A DNA stretch of 64,000 bases from Trichoderma breve (Eukaryota > Ascomycota > Sordariomycetes > Hypocreales > Hypocreaceae): NCBI RefSeq assembly GCF_028502605.1, contig NC_079236.1:1612001-1676000 (forward strand). The letters are read 5' to 3'. The notes under the pieces are model-generated. The model made no database searches. It had not been told where the DNA came from and worked only from the letters and a program-made list of their open reading frames with translations. Position 1 is the first letter of the stretch. Each line of letters begins with the position of its first letter. The translations under genes and the position numbers were made by a program. Positions 30,001 to 45,000 of this stretch are shown one piece after another.

Positions 30001-33000
30001 GAAGCAGATATAAGCCACGAGATTGGTACCACGCTCGTCATTATACACGTCGACGGCAATCTGGCGAACGTCTTGTAATGCGGCTTGGATGTGGTATTCC
30101 ACTTCGCCCAGCTCGACACGAAGGCCTCGAATCTTGATTTGGGTATCCTTTCTGGAAGAGAATTCGAGGGTTCCATCAGCATTATACGAGCATAGATCAC
30201 CAGATTTGTAAAAGCGACCCCAATGCTGAGAATCGGGCTGAGGCGTCCACTTAGGTGCCTTAATACAAGAAGCTGCAGTACGTTCCGGATCGGCCAAATA
30301 TTCGCGAAGCAGAGTCGGACCTTGGATAACAACTTCACCTAATGTGCCGACAGGTGCTAGCTTATGAGGGTTTTCAGGGTCCACAATCCAGCAGAATCCG
30401 CCAACGGGTCTGCCTATAGTCAAAGGACTCTCGTCTACTGACTTCCATTCATGCAAGGTACTGAAAACACACGTCTCAGCTGGTCCCCAGCCATTGATAA
30501 GGCGTACTTTGCCGAACCAAGTATTTAAGATTTCTCTAGGAACAGCTTCACCGGCAAGCAGAAGTACTTCTAAATCCGGAATATCCTTAGGCGCCAGGGT
30601 GCGGAGGAATGAAGGTGTAAGGAACGCCCAATTTATTCGGTTATCCCGCATATATTGCGTGATATTGTTCATTCGAATATCTTCCGATGGCACAAAAATG
30701 CAACCGCCGCTAATCAATGTGGAAATAATTTCACCAATTGACATGTCGAACACATATGACGCAAATTGGAGCATTCGGACGTTAGAGGTATGGCCTAATC
30801 TTTTAGTTATAGCGGTCTGTGAAGTACACACAGACTTGTGGTCCATAACGAAGCCTTTAGGTGTGCCAGTGGAACCAGATGTGAACAAAATATATGCAGC
30901 GTTGTCGGGCTTTGCAACAACATTCGGAGCTTCGGAATCAGTCGTCTTGGCCAGCTTCCGGTCTAAGTTTGGCGTAACTAAAAGCACGTTCTTAACTAAA
31001 GCTGAGCAAAGATCAGAGTTGCTTGGAGAAGTCATAATTAGGCTAGCTCTGGTTTGATCAACTATCTGACGGAGGCGTTGTTCTGGATGGGATGGATCAA
31101 GGGGCGCCCATGCTGCTCCTGCCTTGTTGATGGCTAGAATAGCAACAAAATGCCAAATCGACTTCTCAAAGCACACGTGAATAATATCATCTGGCTGAAT
31201 TCCATAAGATTTAATAATATAATTAGCCAGTCTGTTAGCAGCACAATTAAGCTGGTTATATGTAAACTCAGCATCCCACGCAGATATGGCGACAGCATCG
31301 GGCCGACACTCGGCCTGGCGTTCAATAAGCTCATGTACGCATGCATTAACGATTTCGGGAGTTTCGCTGTTAAAGGAAATAGAACGATCTAAGTCCCAAG
31401 AGGAAGAAATAGATATTGACTCAAGAGTATTCTCGCTAGTAGCAGCTGCAAGCTGACATATAACGTGACCGAACTGTTGAGAAAGAGTCTCAAGCTGCTT
31501 CTCAGCGAGGGTATTTGAGTCGTATATGGAAACAAGATTAATGTGATCTTCATATAGATGAGCTTGAGCAATCAGCGGGTAGGAGAAGTAGTTTTGTATG
31601 GACTCTGCCTTCTCCTTGAGTTCTCCATCTGCGCGTACTAGGATAGATTTGCTGCTGTTAGAGTCTGAGATGTGCTGCATTGGTTGGATTACCAATAATG
31701 ATGTGAAGTCACACGCGTCTACCGCGTCTTCACAGACTCTGGCGATATTTTGCAGACCGAATTGCTCGAAAGGAACCATTTCTAATGCTTGCTTTTGAAC
31801 AGCTTGGAGGAAACCAGACGCTGGCTGTGTTCGGTCTACCCGAACCCTTATAGGGACAGTCGTAACAGCCGGACCGACCATATCCATCAGTTCAGGTACC
31901 GGGGCCTGACGACCAGAGATAGATGTACCAAAAGTGACATCGTCAGTATCACTATACCGAGCGATGACTATGGCCCAAGCGGATCGCACAATAGTAGCGA
32001 CAGTGATTCCAGACAAATTCACAGTAGGAAGCTTAATCGATCTTTCAAGAGTTCGAGTAATGCTAGCCTTATTAAAGGCTCCATTGGAGGCCGGGAAAGT
32101 GGCCTTGCGAGAACCCTGCAATTGCTCTCTCCAATATGACGCGGCGGCGTCTGTATCAAGACCAAGAGTATACTTGATGAAACGGGCATATGTTGGTACC
32201 TCAAGAGACTCGATACCCTCGTATGCCTTCTCAAGAATTCTCAAGACCTTTTGGGCAGACAAGCCGTCAAAAACAGCATGATGAATGCTCCACATGAAAT
32301 ACATGTTGCCATCTGTGTGCGCCGCAAGAGCATAACGGCAGAGCCGGGAACCGTAGCTCATTTCCATGCCCTGATGCAGCTGGAGATATGAGTGAAGGCC
32401 TTGAGATTCAAGGGAATCCCACTCAAAGTCATCATGAAGGATTATCTGCGTGCTGGTGTCCCCAGTAAGGATTATTCGGGTACGAAGATTGGTGCAGGCA
32501 TCCACCGTGCGCCTCCAAGCCTCTTTGAAACGGGAGACGTCAACATGACTGGGGAGGCGATACAGGAATTTTGCGATATACGAGCCAGGCTGCTTAGCAG
32601 ATAAAGCCATGAACCCTTCTTGCAGCTTTGTCGTAGGATACGCATCCTCAATTATCTTGGTTGTATTGAGACCATGGTTTTCATAGACGCTGGGAGATTG
32701 GACCAAGTCCCGAATACCGTCGTCAAGGAGGGAGAAAGCAGAGATAGGATGCAAAATATCTTCATGCTGGTCGGCCGCGCTAGCTGTAGAGGCTATAGAA
32801 GACAATCGGGGGTCTTCAAATATGGCATCCACAGTGAGAGTAATGCCAAGCTCACGAGCCATAGAGACCAGGCGGATAGCGGCAATCGAGTCACCACCAA
32901 TACGAAGAAAGCTATCATCTTTGCCAATAGTTTGAGCAGGAATGTTAAGAATCTCAGCCCACAAATGTTGCAAGCGGATTTCCATGGCTGTGTCAGGAGC

Positions 33001-36000
33001 GCGCTTGTTGGCATCAGTCAACGAATAAGCTTCTAATTCTTCTTGAGTCAGCGCAGCCGTACTCTTGCGGAGCATCAGTCTGTCTAATTTCCCAGATGAG
33101 ATAAGAGGCATGTAGCCACAAGGAATAAAGTAGGTTGGTATCATATAGCGGGGAAGCAAAACATTTAGTTTGTTAAGGACGATGTTCAATTCGTTTTGGA
33201 TGCTTTCGGTCATGGGAAGGAATATATCAGTCCCTTCAGGGTCGGTGTCTGGTCCGGGTGTTTTCGTCTCATTGCTAAAGCAGATGTAAGAAACAAGATT
33301 GGCACCAGCCTCTGTCCGGAGCACGTCAACAGCAATCTGTTGAATTACTTCAAGCGAGTTTCGAATATGATGCTCAATTTCCCCAAGTTCGACTCGGAGG
33401 CCGCGAATCTTGACTTGGGTGTCCTTGCGACCAGAATAATGGATGGTTCCATCAGGGTTATAGATGCCCAAGTCCCCGGTTTTATAGAAACGACTCCAGT
33501 TCCTATCATTTGAGCGAGGTGCCCAGTTAGGTAACGAAGTCAGCGTTGATGAAAGAGTCTTAGCTGGATCAGCCAGGTATTCACGAAGAAGCGTAGGTCC
33601 TTGCATGACAATTTCTCCGATACATCCAACCGGAGCTAGGCGTCGAGGATTCTCTGCGTCCACAATCCAGGCAAAGCTACCAACAGAGCGCCCAATTGTC
33701 AGCGGTGATTCATCAGCAGATTTCCATTCGTGAATAGCGCTTAAGACACATGTTTCAGCTGGGCCCCAGCCGTTGACAAGCCTAGTTTTACCAAACCAGA
33801 GGTCGAATACATCCTGACTAACGGGCTCTCCAGCAAGGACAATGAGTTCAAGACTTGGTACGTCCGTAGGGTGGAGTGTACGAGCAAAGGATGGTGTTAA
33901 GAATGCCCAAGAAACTTCGGTATCCCTTATGAACTTGGCTAGGTTATTTAGACGATCATGGTCGGATGGAATGCAAACACATCCACCGTGCATAAGAGAG
34001 AGCATAATTTCTCCCACAGAAACGTCAAAAACGAAGGACGAGAATTGAAGCATCCTGACACTCCTTTTAAGACCGAGCCTCTTTGCAATGTCACGCTGGC
34101 TAGTACAGAGGGAACCGTGTTCCATAATAATACCTTTAGGTACGCCGGTACTGCCAGATGTAAAGAGCAAATAGGCGACATCATTAGATGCAACTGCAAC
34201 AGAAGGCTTAACATCTTTGATATCTGTATCGTTGTTCAGTTGTTCATCCAAGTTCGAAGACACTTCAATAACGGTGTCTAGCAGCTTGGAGCATAGAGGT
34301 CTGTGAATAGAAGACGTGAGTGCGATCTTGGCACCAGTTTGGCTAGCGACTTGTTGGAGGCGATGAAATGGATGTGCCGGATCCATTGGTACCCACGCGG
34401 CACCGGCTTTATTGATTGCGAGCACTGAAACCACGTACCAAAGAGACTTCTCGAAACACACGTGGATGATATCACCGACTTTGACGCCGTGACTATCGAC
34501 TAATAGATTGGCAAGCCTATTAGCAGCACGGTCAAGCTCACTATAAGTGAGAGTACCATCCCATGCGTGAACAGCGTGGGCTTGAGGAGTCAGTTCAGTC
34601 TGTCGCTCGATCATGAGATGAGCACAGTCATCAACGATTTCAGGACCATGGCCGTTGGAAGCCTCAGCGAGATCAAGGTCCCAAGAGCTAGCCACAGATA
34701 TATCACCCAGCTTGAAATCCTCAGCGCTCAAAAGCTGCTGCACAACACCGTTAAATTGATGAGACAATGCTAGGAGCTGTGATTCAGGAAGCACGAATGA
34801 ATCGTAGATCAAGACAAGCTTAACCTTATCGTCATAAACATGCCCCTGTAAGACAAGAGGATACGAGAAGTAGTTCTGCACCTGATCTTCTTGGTCATCT
34901 TGCTCCAAAACAGGCTCTAAAATGGTGTCGATATCCTCCCCAATCAGATGCTGCATTGGCTGAACTAGCATCAAGGAGGTGAAATCGCAAGCATCTTTAG
35001 CACCAGTTCCCAATTTTGAGATATTCTGCAAGCCATACTGTTCGAAAGGAATCATCTCAGAAGCTTGGCTTTGAACATCCTGAAGGAATTTAGACACACG
35101 CTGTTCGTAATTGAGACGGACACGGACGGGAACGGTAGCAACAGCTGGACCAGCCATTTCGGTCAGGCCGGGAACCGCAGCCTGTCTCCCAGATATAGTA
35201 GAACCGAAGGTCACGTCGTCGGTATCACAATAGCGAGCAAGAATTAATGCCCAAGCCGCCCGGAAAACCGTCGCCTTGGTGATGGCCGGATTTGTAGAGG
35301 TGGGAAAGGGAATGGACTTTGTCATCATGCGTGTTTTATGTTTCGACTCGCCAGAAGTAACACCAGCAGCTGGGAAACTGGCCCGTTTTGCGTTCTCAAG
35401 CTGGCCTTGCCAGTAATCGGCGGCCGCGTCAGCGTCCAGGTTAAGGGTATAATTGATGAAGCCGTTATACGGCACGATAGCCGGCGAACTTCTACCCTCA
35501 TACTCTCTTCGTAAGGTCTCCAGAATAATCCTCAGTGACCAACCGTCGTGAACCGAATGATGTATAGCCCACATGAAATAATTGCTTCCATTTTGGTCTT
35601 CAAACATCATGTAACGAGACAGAGGCGTACCATAGGTCATTCGGAACGACTGAGCGGATACGATAGCCGTGCCAATGTCATCAACCTTGGCAGTCTCCCA
35701 GGGAAGCTCTTCGTTGATCACAACTTGGACGCAAGAGCCGTTAATCATCACAAAACGAGTGCGGAGAGCTTCGATAGCAGATGAAGTGAATTCCCACGCT
35801 TGTTTGAACTCCTGGAGATCGACATGGTCTGGAAGACGATAAGTGTACTTGGCGACGTATGATCCAGGCTGTTTCACAGATAAAGCCATGAGACCTTCTT
35901 GAAGTTTACTGCAAGGGTAAGCGTCTTCGATTTCTTGCGTTTCAGAAAGTTTGAGTTCTTTCCGAAGGTCATCGGAGATAACAAGGCCTTGAATATCTTC

Positions 36001-39000
36001 ATCTAAAAGACTGAATTGCCCAATATCCTCCTGAATCTCGGCCTTTTCATTCATCTCTGTAACCTTGCTAGCTACAGACAGCAAGCGGGGGTCATCAAAG
36101 ATGTCCTTCACAGTCAACAGTATACCCTCTTGTCGCATAGCATTGACTAAGTGAATAGCAGTAACAGAATCACCGCCGAGACTAAGGAAGCTATCATCGC
36201 GTCCAATTGATTCCATAGGAATATTGAGGATTTCAGCCCAAATTTGTTGCAACTGACTTTCCATCGGAGTATCGGGTGTCCTCTTTTTGCCACTACTAAG
36301 GGAGTATTCCGATAATTCATCGACGGATAATAGATCGGCATATCTCTTCAGCGTCTTGCGATCAAGCTTGGCGGAGGTGCTGGATGGCATGTAACTGCAG
36401 GGAATGAAAAAGGCTGGGACCATGTAAGACGGGAGAACAACTTTTAGTTCACCAGATGCGGCAATGAGGCGAGTCTGAAGGTCTTCATCAATCGACATGA
36501 ACGGGCCCTTGTCATCAGCTTGAAAACGAGCATCAGCTGTCTTGGTGTCTTCATTAAAGCAGAAGTAAGCAACCAGATTAGACCCATTGTCACCGCTAAG
36601 TACGTCGACTGCGACTTGACGAATTTCATCAATAGCTTGCTGCAGATAGTATTCAATTTCGCCTAATTCAACACGGAGGCCGCGAATCTTAATCTGTGTA
36701 TCTTTGCGAGTTGAAAATTCGAGTGTACCGTCTGGATTGTAATAACCTAAATCGCCAGATTTGTAAAACCTGCTCCAGTACTGGGACTCGCGACGTGGAA
36801 CCCAAGCTGGTAGATCATATACCATCGACGATCTGGTCTTCTCAGGGTCTGCAAGGTATTCCCGCAACAGAGTTGGTCCTTGGATAAATATCTCACCGAC
36901 GGTACCCGTAGGAGCTAATCTCTTCGGATTTTCTGGGTCTACAACCCAGCAAAAGCAGCCAACAGGCCGGCCAATAGTACGGGGACTCTCGTCAATAGAC
37001 TGCCACTCATGAAGTGACGATAAAACGCAGGTCTCTGCAGGACCCCAGCCGCAAATGAATCTAAGCTTTCCGTACCAGCTGTCACAGACATCCCTACCGA
37101 CAGCCTCGCCTGCCAAAACCATGAGCTCTAAGGAGGGAACGTCTTCTGGCTTTAGAGTACGAGCGAACGATGGTGTAAGGATTGTCGAGTTTATTTTGTG
37201 CTTCTGGATGAAATTTGATATATCATTTAATCGTGTGTTTTCGTCCGGAATGTATACGGAGCCGCCCGAGATCAATGTCGCCACGATTTCACCCACCGAA
37301 AGGTCAAAAACAAAGGCTGCAAATTGTAGCATGCGAACATCGGCAGTCATTCCAAGTCTTCGACTTATAGCAGACTGCGATGTGCATACTGCACCATGCT
37401 CCATCACAAATCCCTTAGGGGTACCTGTAGATCCCGAGGTAAATAGGACGTAGCAAATATTTCGAGGTGTCACTTTGATGGCAGGCCCCGTGGTGCCTGT
37501 CACACCGCTCTCAGTAAGCTTCTGGTAGAAGAAAGGGCTAATCTCAATGACAGACAGGCCAAATGAGGTGCAAATATGGGCGTTGGATGGAGAGCACAGT
37601 ATTATTTTTGCTCGAGTCTGACCAACAATCTGGCGTAAACGTTGCTCGGGATGAGATGGGTCGAGAGGAACCCAACCGGCCCCAATTTTGTTGATTGCGA
37701 GGATCGAGACGATATACCAGGACGATTTCTCAAAACAAACAGGTATTAACTCATCAGCTTTAAAAGTAAAATTCGTGGCGAGGTAGTTCGACAATTTGTT
37801 GACCGCTTCAACAAGTTCAATATAGGTAAAGGTTCGGTCCCAGCCTACAACAGCAAGGGAATTCGGCCGTTCAATAGCCTGTTTGTCGACTAATTCTTGA
37901 AAGCAAGCATCAATAATCTCAGGAATGTCGTTATTTGCTTGTAGGCTCTGCTCAAGATCCCAAGGACCGGCAACAGAGATATCACCGATGAGTTTCTTGC
38001 CAGGGTTCAAAAGCTGCTGTACCACATGTTCGAATTGATAAGACACAGCTTCAACTTCAGCTTCAGACAAGATTTCTGGGTTATACAAAAATCTCTGGTT
38101 CACATTTTCCTCAGCCATGTAACTGAGCATAACCAACGGGTAGTTGAAGTAGTTGTTCATGGACTCAATCATCAGATGGTCTTCTTCGGCCTCTGCCTGC
38201 AGCAGACCATCCTTGCTATTAAATATGGTACTTTCTTGCTCTTTAGGCTGAATAACTAGTAGAGATGTGAAGTCACAAGCCTCTCGAGCTTCAGGGCTAA
38301 GCTTGGAGATATTGTGCAGACCATACTGTTCATATGGAACCATATCCAGCGCGTGGACTTGAAGATCTTGTAGCATTTGACTCACAGGCTTTGCAGCCTC
38401 CAGGCGAACTCGAATTGGTATGGTGGCAATGACGGCACCAGGAGTTGAGAGAAGACCATCCATTGCAGCCTGACGACCAGAAACAGTGGCGCCATAGCAT
38501 ACATCACGAGCATCGGAATGACGACCGAGTACGATTGCCCAGGCAGCTCGAATAATAGTAGCCATAGTAATTGAAGCATCTTTTTGATTAGAAAAGGATA
38601 CCAGACGGTCAACAACACGAACCGCGCCACCAGTCTTATCGGCAGCAAGGCGTTTTCCAGCGGCAGGGTAGCTAGGTCGTTGAGCACCAGAAAGGTTGGA
38701 TCGCCAGAAGCTGACGGCCGCCTCGCTATCCATCTTGCTAACATAGTCGATGAAGTTAGAATAAGGGGATATAGGGGAAACCTCTCGGCCGTAGTAGGTG
38801 TTGTAAATGCTGTCCAAGACGATGCGCATGCTCCAGCCGTCATTGATAGCATGGTGAATGACCCAGACAAAGTAGATGTCATGCTTGTCCTCTACAATAG
38901 CAAATCGGGTTAAGCGAGTTCCATATCCTATATCAAATTGAGGAATCAAGCGTTTGTAGGACTCAAGGTTATGACCACTGGTATTCTCCCAGTCGTCATC

Positions 39001-42000
39001 CTTTGTGATGACAGCCTGAACTGCGCAGCCGTCTTCAAGCATAATTCTGGTTCTTAGTGTGGCGTTGTGCTCCACAGCTGTTTTCCAAGCAGCCTTGAAT
39101 TTAGCAATATCGATGTGCTTGGGGACTCGGTGGTACCACTGCGATATGTAAGAGCCCGGTTGTTTTGCAGTGAGAGCCATAAGACCTTCTTGAAGTGGCG
39201 TGCAAGGATAAGCATCCTCAACAATTTGGTCTTTCCCAAGGCGATACTTGGTTCGAATAGCATCACTCTGCATAAGTTTGCTAAGATTGTCTGGGAGGAG
39301 GCTAAAAGGGTTGACGTGAACGGATTGACCCGTGCTGCCACGAATAGTAGCTTTAGAAGCTACCTGGAAGAGACGAGGGTCATCAAAGACGTCCTTGACA
39401 GCAATGGAAATTCCAGCATCTCGGGCAGCTGAAACAAAGTAAATAGCAGCAATAGAATCACCACCCATTCTCAAAAAGTTATCGTCTCGACCAATAGAGT
39501 CGATCGATAGTTTGAGCAGGTCGGCCCAGATCGCTTGGATACGAGTCTCCATGTTGGTTTCCGGCTTGCGCTTCTTACTATCCACAAGAGAGTATCTTGC
39601 AACGTCTTCCTTGCTAAGCTTGGAAAACGCAAGTCGCAAAAGCTTCATATCCAACTTTGTGGAGGTGATAAAAGGCATATACTGGCAAGGGATAAATAGT
39701 GTCGGGATCATGTACCGAGGAAGCGTCACACTGAGCTGACCAACTAAGGCAGTGAGTTGGCTTTGAAGCTCAGATGTCATGGGGGCCAATACGTCCTTCA
39801 CGTTCGTCTCGGAGTTCTTGCCAGCAGTGCGAGTTTCATCTGTGAAACAGAAATAGGACACAATAATCGCGCCACCATCTCCATTTACCACATCAACAGC
39901 CACCTGCTTAACGCCCTCCAAGGACTCACGGAAGTAATGCTCGATCTCCCCAAGCTCAACACGGAGGCCTCGAATTTTCACCTGATTATCCTTGCGAGAT
40001 CCAAATTCGATAGTACCATCCGCGTTATATCGACACAGATCGCCAGACTTGTAAAATCGATCCCAGTGATTGGTAGTGCGAGTTGGTACCCACTCAGGGA
40101 GGTTCCAGACTATTGCGGCCTCGGTTTTAGTAGAATCAGCCAGATACTCTCGAAGGATAGTCGGTCCCTGAATAACAACTTCACCAAGAGTTCCGACAGG
40201 AGCCAATCGCTGCGGGTCTTGCGGATCAACAATCCAGCAGTGACCACCAACTGGTCGACCAACTGTTAATGGAGATTCGTCGATACTCTTCCACTCATGG
40301 AGGGTTGAGAACACACAAGTCTCAGCAGGACCCCAACCATTGATTAGCCGCACCTTTCCAAACCAAGCTTCAAACACGTCTCGTCCAACAGCCTCACCAG
40401 CAAACAAGAGCAGTTCCAAATCAGGAATGTCATCGGGTTTCAAGGTCCGTGTAAAGGAGGGGGTGAGATATGCCCAGGTGATTTTCATCGTGTTAATAAA
40501 GTCAACCAAGCTACCCGTATTCATCCTTGTTTCCTCAGATGGAACACATAGGCAACCACCAGCAACCCAGGGACCCACGATCTCACCAATAGAGAGATCA
40601 AAAACGAAAGAAGCAAACTGAAGCATTCTGACGTTATATGTCATCCCAAGACGCTTAGCGATGGCAGTCTGCGAAGTGCAGACAGCTCTATGTTGCATGA
40701 CCAGACCTTTTGGCGTTCCAGTACTTCCGGAAGTAAACAGAACATAAGCTGCATTGCCCGGAGACACATTACTGATCGGTCCATACGAGCTCGCCTCCGT
40801 CTTAGCCAGCCTCTCATCCAAGGCATGTGACACCTCAACGACATTAGCAACTAACTTAGAGCACATATCCACGTTGCTGGTAGAAGCCAAGGCCAGAGTC
40901 GCCTTCGTCTGCGAGACAACCTGTTGCTGCCTCTGAAGCGGGTGCGAGGGATCAAGAGGAACCCATGTAGCCCCTGCTTTATTTACAGCAATAATGGACA
41001 CGAAAAACCAGGCTGATTTCTCAAAGCAGACGTGCACGAGATCCTGATCCTTGACCCCACAAGACTTGACAAGATAGTGGGCGAGCCGGTTAGCAGCACA
41101 GTCAAGTTGCAAGTATGTCAGCTCCAAGTCCCAGGCGCTAATGGCAGTGGTGTTTGGGCGATCTTTTGCTTGTCTCTCAATGAGTTGATGAAGACACAAG
41201 TCGACAATCTCAGGTGTCTCCATGTTAGCTTTGAGAGATTGTTCTAAATCCCACGAACCAGAGACCGATAGAGCACTTAGGGGCATCTCAGTGGCTGCCA
41301 GCAATTGCTGGATAATGTGCTCATAGTGGAAGCATAAGGCCTCAAGCTGAGCCTCAGTGATTGCATCGGCGTAATAGGTCCAATCTAGCTCAATGCTATC
41401 CTCGCCAATACGAGGCTGCAAAACGAGGGGATAGTTAAAGTAATTACGCATAGCCTCTTCTGAGAGAGCTTTCTCAACAGGTCCCTGTTGCAGAATGGCA
41501 TCAGAGGCAGTATCAGCGACGGATGTAAGGTGATTATTTGGCTGAATGACGATCAGGTTGGAGAAGTCGCAAGCTTCCTGAGCATCCTGGCCTAGTTTTG
41601 AGATGTTCTGAAGACCATACTGTTCGTGAGCAACCATTTCTGCAGCCTGAGCCTGAACTTTCTTAAGAAAAGAGGCTATACTCATATCGCGGTCAATTTT
41701 GATGCGAATCGGAACAGTGGCAATCATGGGTCCAGGGATCTCATTCAATCCAGGAACCGCTGCCTGACGGCCTGACAATGTAGTACCAAAACACACATCA
41801 TCAGAGTCGCAGTAGCGGGCGAGGAGAATAGCCCATGCTGCACGAAGAATTGTCGCGGTGGTTATAGAAGAGTTCATCGTGTTGCGGAAAGGTATAGTCT
41901 TCTTCGTGACCTTGTCTTCGGAAGTAGCAGAAAGTCTGGCAAGAGGGAAATGAGCTCGCTGAGCACCATCAAGCTCCTTTTGCCAGTATTCGCCAGAGGC

Positions 42001-45000
42001 AGTAGAATCAAGCGATTCAACATAACGAATGAAGCTGGAATACGGCCGCAGAGCCTTAGTCTCATTGCCATGGTAAGCGTGATAGAGAGCATCAAGAACG
42101 ATTCGCATAGTAAGACCATCAAATACCGCGTGGTGAATCAGCCACACGAAATAGACGCTACCATTGCTATCTCGAACCAGAGCATGCCGACTCAAACGCT
42201 CACCATAGCTCATACTAATATCTCGCGTTTGGTTGAGGAAAGTGTGGATATCCAAACCAGATGGGAGATATTCCCAAGCAGTATCCTCAGTCATCACAGC
42301 TTGGAGGGCTCGACCACCAAGAACAACTACTCGTGAACGCAAGCTACCACATTGCTTAATGGTGCCCTCCCAAGAAGCCATAAATCGATCGACGTCGATA
42401 TCAGGCATGAGCTTATAGACAACTCTGTGAATATAAGAACCTGGGTGCTTCATACCTAAAGCCATGAAGCCTTCTTGGAGAGTTGTACACGGATAGACAT
42501 CCTCGATTATCTCAATTGTAGTAAGCTTGCACTCTTTGCGAATCTGATCTTTGATATCATCAACATTCTCTTCAGTAATCAAGCTCAAAGGCTCTACTTC
42601 AGTCATCATTGCGCCATCCTCCTCGATGGTTGCCACAGCTGCCATTTGAGCAAGTTCGGCATTATCAGAAATATCAGCCGGGCTCAGAAGAATACCATGT
42701 TGGTAAGCGGTGGTAACAAGCTCAATAGTTGTCAAGGAGTCGCCACCAAGCAGGAAAAAGCTATGTTTCTTGCCGATATCTTGTATTCGTACTTTGACGA
42801 CGTTTTGGAGGATATCAACCCAGATGGCTCGAAGGACGATTTCCGGCTCAGTCGTAGGAATCTCGTCATCCGCAAGCTCAGTCTCCAAATAACTAGAGTC
42901 TGCAATAACGCGCGACCGTTTCTCACGAGCAGATAAATTAGCGCCATCAGAGCCCTCATCAGGACTGCCATGGCTCCAAGGATACGGAGGCAATCCGGAA
43001 ATTGCCTTACCATGGGGGAATAATGGAGCCAACTCGAGAATAGCTGATTCTTGCCATAGCCGTCCAACAGCAGAAAGGAAGCTTACTGCACCGTCTGCGC
43101 CGCGTGTTTGGGACGAAACATAGTTGAATGGGACATCTGTAGCCGCACAAATCTGTGACAGAGGAACAGATAGGGCAGAGTGCGGGCCAATTTCTAAAAA
43201 GAGAGGTTCCTCAGCACATAGATTGAGGACGGTAGAGATGGCAGTGCTGAATCGAACTTGGGACACCAAGTTGGAGATCCAGTACGCGGCACCGAAATCA
43301 CTCTGCTCTTCAAGGACCTTCTCACTGACACTAGACACAAAGACAGCCTTGTTCCTCTTAGCCTCTAATGAAGCGATGTTTTCAGCTTTCAAAAGGCCAA
43401 GCAGATCTTCTGCAAGCAAATCCATATGAGGAGAGTGGTAGGCAGCATCAATGCGCAAAGCACGAGCAGTTACATCAGGCTTAGCTGCTTTGACAGACTT
43501 CAACACGCGCTCAACTGCTTCACGGTCGCCAGAAATAGTGGTACTTGAAGGAGAGTTTTCGCAAGCAATCACCACACTCTGTTCCAGAAACTCCTTGATT
43601 TCTTCCACGCCCAAGCTGACCACACCCATGCCACCATCCTTCTGGTTCTTGGTGGTGACATAGCCATAGTAGTAAGCAATGGTGATAGCAGCTTCCAAAG
43701 AAAGGAAGCCCGCAGCATAAGCCGCAGCGATTTCACCACTAGAGTGACCAACGACTACCTTGGGCGTAACACCAAGACGTTCAAAGCGGTTAACTATGGC
43801 GATTTGTAGTGCCGCGCTCAGAGGGTATGAGAGTTGCGATGAGTTGATCCGGTTCTCTGGATCGGCAGCATCACGAAGGAGCTCATCTTTAATCGACCAG
43901 GTAGATGGTACCTTCAATCCCTTCAAAACAGCATCCATCTTCTCAATATCGTCTCTGACTTCTGGGTCAGCCTGGATGAGATCCTTGCCCATCCCCGCCC
44001 ATTGGGCACCCTGACCGTTGAAAATCATGGTTATGGCGGGAGTTTGGGTAGAAGACTTGACATAGGTTGAGGTATTGGTGAAGGATGAATTCGAGAGAAT
44101 GGTGAAGGCTTTGTATTCCAGAGCCTCGCGCCGCAGGGCACGAGTGTAAGCAATGTCCGCTGCAGCATTCGGGTGAGCCTGAGCATACAAACGGTGCTCC
44201 TCGATTTGTTTGGTCAAAGACGGTGCGCTATGTGCCGAAAAAAGAACAAGTTCAGGTCGAGTTTCAGATATAGGTGAAGTAGGTTGAACATAGGAGTTAA
44301 TAAAAAATTGAGCGCTGTATCCCTCAGCGTCAGAAGCATTGATGCTGATTCTCTCAGAAGAAACATTTGGAGGAATGCTCTGGTTCTCCTCCAGAATTAC
44401 CACTCTCTTGATCAAGCTTGCAAGACTAGATGCACCCTCGTCAGGCGCATCGGATCCAGAATCTTGGCCACGCGTAACGTTCCCTACACTGGACTCTCGA
44501 ATGACAGCACGAATTGGGTTACCATCACGGATGGCATCAGGCAACGTCTTGATATATACAGCTGACACTGCCTCGTCCATTTCTGCTTCATTTTCGGAGC
44601 CCAGCATCACGTTGGAGCCTGCGACTACTGCAGATCTAGCATCGCCAGACTGCACAGCGCAGTAAGCCTTGTGTAAAGCCACAAGAGATGATGACAGTGA
44701 CGACTTAACCACAAAGCTAAAAGGAAGAAAAAATAACTCTTGTTAGTAACAGAATACACGACTCGGTGAACAAAACAACAGTAAAATGAGGAACAAACCT
44801 TGCCCCCTTCATTCCATTTTTCGACAATACCATTGATACATCGTCCTCTCCAGACACGCCAATGTAGCAGCCAACACAAGCATCTTCGCTCCGGTAATTG
44901 ATCTCGCACGCATCCTCAAGGCACTCGCGAATAACTTCCAGAAGCTTCAATTGCTGTGGATCACAGCCCTTGGCCTCTTCGTCGGTCATGGAGAAAAGCG

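Noticed and set aside
1..42738. Regularly spaced repeated motifs as a CRISPR-like or satellite array
   Set aside because: The spacing of about 3.27 kb and the motifs are explained by repeated C-A-T coding modules.
44625..44909. Separate short minus-strand ORFs around the start of the NRPS
   Set aside because: They arise from reading through the 82-nt intron or in wrong frames. Splicing joins the true exons into one KS-like sequence.
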